A stretch of 64,000 bases of DNA, from assembly GCA_021108395.1 (NCBI GenBank), contig JAIOQZ010000058.1, positions 41,549 through 105,548 of the forward strand. The letters are read 5' to 3'. This DNA comes from Candidatus Cloacimonadota bacterium (GTDB lineage: Bacteria > Cloacimonadota > Cloacimonadia > Cloacimonadales > JAIOQZ01). Below are positions 58,904 to 64,000 of this stretch, in pieces. The position numbers were made by a program, and so were the translations under genes. Below the pieces are notes generated by a model. That model made no database searches. It saw nothing but the letters and a program-made list of their open reading frames with translations, and was not told the origin of the DNA. Every line of letters starts with the position of its first letter. Positions within the stretch are counted from its first letter, which is position 1.

Positions 58904-59250
58904 AACTCAGGTTGCTCATTCTTTTCATCGTCATCTGCCTGACAGTGTTTTTCCGTTTCTTCAACATGCATCACATCATGCGGCTCGGAGGCGAGTCGCA
59001 GCGGCTGGAGGAACGCTTGCAGGTAGAGACCATCCACAACCGCGAACTGTGGCTGACATTCAACCGCCTCAGCTCCCGCGAGCGCATCTGTCGCCTGGCC
59101 ACAGAGTCACTCGGCATGCTGTTCCCCAGCCACACTCAGCAGTACAGCTACACCATCCGCGAGTCGGGACGAAGCGCCCGCGATCACAGCTACAGCCTGG
59201 TCAATTTCTTCATACCCTCGGCGCAAGCCCTCACTGCGGAACTGCACTGA
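58900..59250 (+). CDS. ftsL: Cell division protein FtsL-like
   Basis: The ATG at 58900 overlaps the rsmH stop, giving 116 residues. A short cytoplasmic tail leads to one membrane helix (LLILFIVICLTVFFRFF). A periplasmic heptad region follows (LGGESQRLEERLQVETIHNR) with the typical ICRLATESLGM closing motif of FtsL/FtsB-like proteins. Position between rsmH and ftsI is the canonical ftsL place. Primary sequence is poorly conserved in the family, so the call depends on topology and context. Confidence 0.85.
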   Translation: MKLRLLILFIVICLTVFFRFFNMHHIMRLGGESQRLEERLQVETIHNRELWLTFNRLSSRERICRLATESLGMLFPSHTQQYSYTIRESGRSARDHSYSLVNFFIPSAQALTAELH

Positions 59251-59252
59251 GC

Positions 59253-61406
59253 ATGAAGGGGCGGTTCCGGGTTTTCGTAGCGATAACCGGCCTGGCCATC
59301 CTCTGGTGGATCGGCTATCTCTTCTGCGTGCAGGTGCTCGATCTGCACGATCTGGGGCGTATCCGCATCACTCGCTACAATCCCGCCAACCGCATCCTCA
59401 TCCCCAAGCGCGGCGACATCCGTGACCGCAACGGCAATCTGCTGGTCTCCACCATCCGCTACCACCAAATCGACATCGAACGGAAACGCGTCATCGATTG
59501 GTGCGAGGATAAAGAACTCGATGTTCAGGAAACATATCGCGCCATAGCGGTTATTCTGGCTGCGCATACGAAATTGACACAGAGCGAGGCGTTGGCCCGG
59601 CTGAACCATTCGTCGTCCGCCCGCTCCGTGCAGATTTCCACCAGCGTCCGCGACGATAACCTGGCCGCTATCCAGTCGGCCATGGACGACGCAGGCATTC
59701 CCGGCCTCATCAGCACCTTCGGCTCGATGCGCCGCACCTACAGTCGCGGTCTGCTGGCCGCAAGGTTGCTGGGGGCGGTGAGCGAAAAGCGCCCCGGCCC
59801 CGACGAGACCGACTTCTATCGCCTCGAGGGCCTCTGTGGGCTCGAAGCCACCTATGACCGTGAGCTTGCCGGCGAACACGGCTGGCGAAAGGTCTATTTC
59901 AACGCGGTCAACCAGGCCATTCCCCACCCCGACCTGAAAGAAAGACGCCACCGCGATGGCTATACGCTCGAGCTGACCCTCGACATGGAGATGCAGGAGA
60001 TACTCGAAAACCGCCTGCGCGCCGGACTTGATAACTATGAGGCGGCCAACGCGACGGGCATCATCATGAACCCGCACACCGGCGAAGTGATGGCCATAGC
60101 GGGCATTCACGAGCAAGACGCTTTCAAGTCGCCGGCTACCCTGCGTTCGCTGTCGAACCTGCCGGCCAGTTTTCTGTTCGAGCCGGGCTCGGTGCTCAAG
60201 CCCGTCACAGCCCTGCTGGCCATCGAGCACGACCTCTATCAGCCGGATGACATCATCGACTGTCGCACCTACCACACCGGCCGCCGCACCATCCGCGACG
60301 CACATGAATTCGATGACCTCACCTTTCGTGACGTTATTGCACAGTCAAGCAACACCGGCACCGCCAAAGTGGCCGAGTTGGTTGGCGAGCAACGCCTCTA
60401 CGACCGCCTGGTGGCCCTGGGCTTTGGCCACGACACCGGCTCGGACATCTGCGGCGAGCAGAGCGGTCTGCTGCGCGAGGTGAGCCGCTGGAGTTCTTTC
60501 TCGCTGCATTCGCTTTCGTTCGGGCAGGAAATCTCGGTGACAACGCTACAGCTCGCCGTAGCCTACAGCGCCTTCGCCAATGGCGGGCGCGTCATGCAGC
60601 CGCGCATCGTGCGCCGCGTTCTCGACGAACTTAGCCAGCCTGTGCGCACATTCGAGCCGCGTGTGGTTCGCACCATCTCCAATCCCGCCGCGCTCGACAC
60701 CCTGAACACTTTCCTGAGCGCCGCTGTGGAACAGGGCACCGCCACGGCCACTCAACTCAGCTATGTCTCGGTGGCCGGCAAGACCGGCACAGCCGAGAAA
60801 TCCTCGCATGGCGTTCGCGGTTATTCCGAAAACCTCTACACCTCGTCCTTCTGCGGATACTTCCCCGCCGATGACCCGCAGCTCGTCATGTGCATCATTT
60901 TCGACGAACCGGACTATAAATATCATTACGCCTCTGTTTCGGCTGTGCCCACCTTCCGCGAGGTGGCGGAAGACATTCTCATCCTGCCGGACTGCCGCAT
61001 TATGACTGCGCTCAGCGAGGGAAACGCAGACCCCGTGTGCATGCCGGACGTGCAGGGGCAGCCGCGCCACAAGGCGCTGTCCCGCCTACAGGAACTGGGC
61101 ATCGACGTGCAGTGCATCGTCCGTAGCGACGCAGGCAGCGTAATGACCCAGTATCCCAAGCCCGGCGTCACCTTTGACCGCGACAACCGTGTGCTGCTGG
61201 TCTTCGATTCCCCCCGCGCCGACATCGAGCCGGCCGGCGACCAGATGCCCGACCTCGTCGGCCTGTCGTTGCGCCGCGCAATGCTCATGGCGCGTCAATA
61301 TCGTCTCGACTTGCGAGTTGACGGCGAGGGCGTCGTTGTCAGTCAGTCCATCGAGCCTGGCGCCGAAGTGAGCGCTGCCGCCGTCTGCCGGGTGGAGGCA
61401 CGATGA
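59253..61406 (+). CDS. ftsI: Septal peptidoglycan transpeptidase (FtsI/PBP3) with two PASTA domains
   Basis: The ATG at 59253, two bases after the ftsL stop, gives 717 residues; the upstream reading lies inside ftsL. One membrane helix (VFVAITGLAILWWIGYLF) is followed by a PBP dimerisation domain (RILIPKRGDIRDRNGNLLVS). The transpeptidase has Ser313 in EPGSVLKP (SxxK), Ser365-Ser-Asn367 (SxN) and Lys510 in GKTGTAEK. Two PASTA domains close the protein (MPDVQGQPRHKALSRLQELG and MPDLVGLSLRRAMLMARQYR). PASTA tails are typical of Spo-VD/PBP2x-like and FCB-group FtsI. The enzyme crosslinks septal peptidoglycan. Confidence 0.96.
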   Translation: MKGRFRVFVAITGLAILWWIGYLFCVQVLDLHDLGRIRITRYNPANRILIPKRGDIRDRNGNLLVSTIRYHQIDIERKRVIDWCEDKELDVQETYRAIAVILAAHTKLTQSEALARLNHSSSARSVQISTSVRDDNLAAIQSAMDDAGIPGLISTFGSMRRTYSRGLLAARLLGAVSEKRPGPDETDFYRLEGLCGLEATYDRELAGEHGWRKVYFNAVNQAIPHPDLKERRHRDGYTLELTLDMEMQEILENRLRAGLDNYEAANATGIIMNPHTGEVMAIAGIHEQDAFKSPATLRSLSNLPASFLFEPGSVLKPVTALLAIEHDLYQPDDIIDCRTYHTGRRTIRDAHEFDDLTFRDVIAQSSNTGTAKVAELVGEQRLYDRLVALGFGHDTGSDICGEQSGLLREVSRWSSFSLHSLSFGQEISVTTLQLAVAYSAFANGGRVMQPRIVRRVLDELSQPVRTFEPRVVRTISNPAALDTLNTFLSAAVEQGTATATQLSYVSVAGKTGTAEKSSHGVRGYSENLYTSSFCGYFPADDPQLVMCIIFDEPDYKYHYASVSAVPTFREVAEDILILPDCRIMTALSEGNADPVCMPDVQGQPRHKALSRLQELGIDVQCIVRSDAGSVMTQYPKPGVTFDRDNRVLLVFDSPRADIEPAGDQMPDLVGLSLRRAMLMARQYRLDLRVDGEGVVVSQSIEPGAEVSAAAVCRVEAR

Positions 61407-64000
61407 ACGCCATCAACCTCGAGGCCTTTCTCGCAGAGCTGCGCGCCTGCGACCTGCTGCTGGATGTTCGCGGCGCTCTTCCTCTCAAGGCGACCGGCCT
61501 GCAAACCGATTCCCGCGCCGTGCAGACCGGCGACGCCTTCTTTTGCATTACCGGCTACACCCGCGACGGCCACCTCTTTGCGCCGATGGCAATCGAGCTG
61601 GGCGCGAGCCTGCTGGTAGTGGAACGCGAGCTGCCCATCGACGTCCCCACCATTCGCGTGAGCAATGCCCGCCGCGCCACTGCGCTGGCGGCAAAGCTCT
61701 TCTATGGCGACCCGTCCTCGCGTTTCAACCTCATCGGAGTGACCGGCACCAACGGCAAGACCACCATCATCCACCTGGCCGACCACATTCTGCGTGAAGC
61801 CGGGTTCAAGACCGGACGCATCGGTACGCTGGGGTGGACTCTGGATAGCGGACAGCACCCGCTGGAGCGCACCACGCCCGACATCATCGAGCTCAACGGC
61901 ATCTTGCACACTATGGCCGAGGCAGGCGTCGAATTTGTGGTGATGGAGGTTTCCTCGCACGCGCTGGCGCTGGACCGCGTTTTCGGCCTGCGCTTCGACC
62001 TCGCTATATTCTCGAACCTGGGACGCGATCACCTCGACTTTCACCGCGACTTCGAGGACTATAAACAGACAAAGTTCATGCTGTTCGACTACTTGCTCGA
62101 AGCCGACGGCACCGCAGTCATCAACATCGACGACGACAGCGGACACGAGCTGTTTGAAAAACTGAATGACAACTCGCGCTCAGTTTCGTTTCAGTCGGGC
62201 CACTACTTCATCGACAAGGCGACATCGAGCCTGTTGGGCTGCGAGTTCGAGCTGGTCTGCGACGGCATCCGCGACCACTATCATCTACGTCTCATCGGGC
62301 GGCACAACATAATGAACACCGCCCTGGCCATTGCCGTCATCCGCGAGGCGCTGCCGCAGATTGCGCTGGGCAGCGTTCAGAAAGCGCTGGCTGAACTGCA
62401 AAACATTGACGGACGCCTCGAACCTGTGCCCAACGATCGCGGATTTGGCGTCTTTGTTGACTATGCACACACACCCGACGCGCTGGAAAGCGTATTGAGC
62501 GCACTGGCCGAGATACCCCACAAGCGGCTCATCTGCGTGTGCGGCGCAGGCGGCGACCGCGACCGCGGCAAACGGCCGGAAATGACCGCCGCCATGCTGC
62601 GCCACGCCGACCTGGCCATTCTCACCACCGACAACCCGCGCAGCGAAGATCCCCGCGACATCCTGCGCAACATGATCGAGTGCATCGACCCGAAGGCCAA
62701 CTGGTGGGTGCGTCTCGACCGCCGTGAAGCGATTCGCGCAGCCGTGCGCCTGGCCCGCGAGGGCGACATCGTGCTGGTGGCCGGCAAAGGACACGAAGCT
62801 TATCAGGATATACAAGGTACGCGCGCGAGCTTCGACGACCGCGAAGAACTGGCCGCCGCGCTCGAGCTGCCTGTCGCGCCACTGCCGGAAGCGCTCGACA
62901 CGGCCAGTACGCTACCGCTGGCAGAACCCATCGACGCGCTGATGCTCGAGCTGCTCTTTGGCGCAGAGTTTGCCGGAGACAGCGACCTCGCCTTTTCGCA
63001 CCTCTGCCTCGACAGCCGCACCGCGAAGCCCGGCAGCTTGTTCTTCGCGCTCGAGGGCGACAACTTTGACGCCCACGACTACCTGCCCGCCGTACTCGAA
63101 GACACCACCTGCGCCGCCATCGTCAGTCGTGGCGCCGAGCACGAACGCACCCTGCGCGTTGACGATACGTTGTCCGCTCTGGGTGTTCTGGCCGGCCGCT
63201 ATGCCGGGCTGTTTGCGGCGCACCGCGTTGGCATCACCGGCAGCGTAGGCAAAACGACCACCAAGGAATACCTGCACCAGATACTCAGCGACGTTGCCCC
63301 CACGTTGAAAACGCTCGAAAACGAGAACAACCTCATCGGCCTGCCAAAGACGCTGTTCCGCCTGCGCCAAAACCACGCCTGGGCTATCTGCGAGCTGGGA
63401 TCGAACCACCTCGGCGAGATCGCGGCGCTGGCCGACATATGCAGGCCGCAAACCAGCGTTGTCACCGCCATCGGTCCGGTGCACCTCGAATTCTTCGGGG
63501 ACGTGGACGGCGTATGGCGCGAAAAGAACGACCTGCTGCTGCGCACAAGCGGCGCCCGCGTCTTCCCCGGCGACGAGCCGCGCTTCGAAGGCAGCGACGG
63601 CGTCAGTTTCGGGCAGCTCGCCGGCAACGACTATGTCATCGGAGCGCCTACTCCAGAAAACGGCCGCCTGCGCTTTTCCCTCAACGACGAGAGTTACGAA
63701 ATAGACGGGCTGGTGCCTCACAACGCGCTCGATGCAGCCATCGCCGCGGTGGTGGCGCTGGAACTGGGCATCGCGCCGGAGATAATCCGCCAGCGCCTTT
63801 CCTTGCCGCTGCAATTGCGTCACCGCATGCAGATCGAGCATCACGGCCGGCGCACGCTCATCATCGACTGCTATAACGCCGCCCCCGACTCGATGCAAGC
63901 CGCCATCGCCTACTGGAAGCAGTGCGAGCCAGACAAGCCCCATGCGGCCATTCTCGGCGAGATGCTCGAACTGGGCGACAGCGCCGCCGAACATCACAGC
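61403..64000 (+). CDS. Fused MurE-MurF peptidoglycan ligase (3' end outside window)
   Basis: The ATG at 61403 overlaps the ftsI stop, and the frame stays open for 866 codons to the window edge. Residues 1-488 are MurE: GVTGTNGKTT (Lys119), TTPDIIELNG, EVSSHALALD, NLGRDHLDFH, VDYAHTPDAL, the meso-DAP motif DNPR (410-413) and KGHEAYQD. After a Pro/Ala-rich linker (about 489-511) MurF begins: LCLDSRTAKPGSLFFALEG, GITGSVGKTTTKE (Lys617), ENENNLIGLPKTL, CELGSNHLGEI, IDCYNAAPDSM. MurE adds diaminopimelate and MurF adds D-Ala-D-Ala to the UDP-MurNAc peptide, so consecutive steps sit on one chain. No stop or start lies at the junction. About 90 or more residues are missing at the C-terminus. Confidence 0.93.
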   Translation, partial: MNAINLEAFLAELRACDLLLDVRGALPLKATGLQTDSRAVQTGDAFFCITGYTRDGHLFAPMAIELGASLLVVERELPIDVPTIRVSNARRATALAAKLFYGDPSSRFNLIGVTGTNGKTTIIHLADHILREAGFKTGRIGTLGWTLDSGQHPLERTTPDIIELNGILHTMAEAGVEFVVMEVSSHALALDRVFGLRFDLAIFSNLGRDHLDFHRDFEDYKQTKFMLFDYLLEADGTAVINIDDDSGHELFEKLNDNSRSVSFQSGHYFIDKATSSLLGCEFELVCDGIRDHYHLRLIGRHNIMNTALAIAVIREALPQIALGSVQKALAELQNIDGRLEPVPNDRGFGVFVDYAHTPDALESVLSALAEIPHKRLICVCGAGGDRDRGKRPEMTAAMLRHADLAILTTDNPRSEDPRDILRNMIECIDPKANWWVRLDRREAIRAAVRLAREGDIVLVAGKGHEAYQDIQGTRASFDDREELAAALELPVAPLPEALDTASTLPLAEPIDALMLELLFGAEFAGDSDLAFSHLCLDSRTAKPGSLFFALEGDNFDAHDYLPAVLEDTTCAAIVSRGAEHERTLRVDDTLSALGVLAGRYAGLFAAHRVGITGSVGKTTTKEYLHQILSDVAPTLKTLENENNLIGLPKTLFRLRQNHAWAICELGSNHLGEIAALADICRPQTSVVTAIGPVHLEFFGDVDGVWREKNDLLLRTSGARVFPGDEPRFEGSDGVSFGQLAGNDYVIGAPTPENGRLRFSLNDESYEIDGLVPHNALDAAIAAVVALELGIAPEIIRQRLSLPLQLRHRMQIEHHGRRTLIIDCYNAAPDSMQAAIAYWKQCEPDKPHAAILGEMLELGDSAAEHHS

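Overview
The window is bacterial chromosome from an uncultured member of the Fibrobacterota-Chlorobiota-Bacteroidota (FCB) supergroup or a neighbouring candidate phylum such as Cloacimonadota, KSB1 or Zixibacteria. The main clue is a set of secreted proteins that end in a type IX-style C-terminal sorting domain (YPNPFNP...SGIYF...LLK), several of them built on LVIVD or PQQ-like propellers. The cell is Gram-negative (Wzi-like barrel, LptG, MlaE) with DAP-type peptidoglycan (DapA, MurE with DNPR). Most of the sequence is GC-rich by eye. Three segments are clearly AT-rich: about 19.15-21.4, 33.5-35.8 and 45.27-45.89 kb. No tRNA, rRNA or CRISPR array was seen.

Layout. 1-6.4 kb: a C1 peptidase cut by the window edge, small secreted proteins and lipoproteins, an HD-GYP response regulator and a DUF4388 protein. 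6.4-14.5 kb: a four-PAS sensor, a transglutaminase-like protein with a Wzi-like barrel, and a TPR sensor coupled to a PilZ gene. The PAS and TPR sensors share a C-terminal H-box module but have no ATPase domain. 14.5-19.1 kb: a minus-strand operon yibQ-uppP-holA-era-TPR. 19.2-21.4 kb: an AT-rich subtilisin. 21.6-32 kb: feoB, lptG, serC, an RR-PP2C phosphatase with trmO, and a radical SAM/phosphohexomutase/rdgB/MBL operon. 32-33.4 kb: NfeD and SPFH.

33.4-43.9 kb is a tandem array of five sorting-domain genes. Their 3' ends, and four near-identical promoter/leader elements, look like a repeated cassette. The first gene has an AT-rich body on a GC-rich cassette tail, and next to it lies the frameshifted tail of another sorting-domain gene. 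43.9-45.9 kb: a GNAT gene, an MBL gene, a broken second GNAT copy and an AT-rich barrel gene.

46-51.7 kb (minus): trmL-dapA-Cys protein-secreted protein-NFACT-cupin-queC-ribD, tightly overlapped. 51.9-57 kb (minus): gcvH-gmk-rpoZ-like-udg-dnaB-mlaE and a thiamine-type binding lipoprotein. 57.5-64 kb (plus): the division/cell-wall cluster mraZ-rsmH-ftsL-ftsI and an in-frame murE-murF fusion running off the window.

Two intergenic elements with strong inverted symmetry (51675-51864 and 57176-57358) look like small non-autonomous repeats. The most interesting signals are the ATPase-less H-box sensors, the sorting-domain cassette array with its mosaic gene, the remnants beside the AT-rich islands, and the MurE-MurF fusion. 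All functional calls rest on reading motifs; no database search was run.
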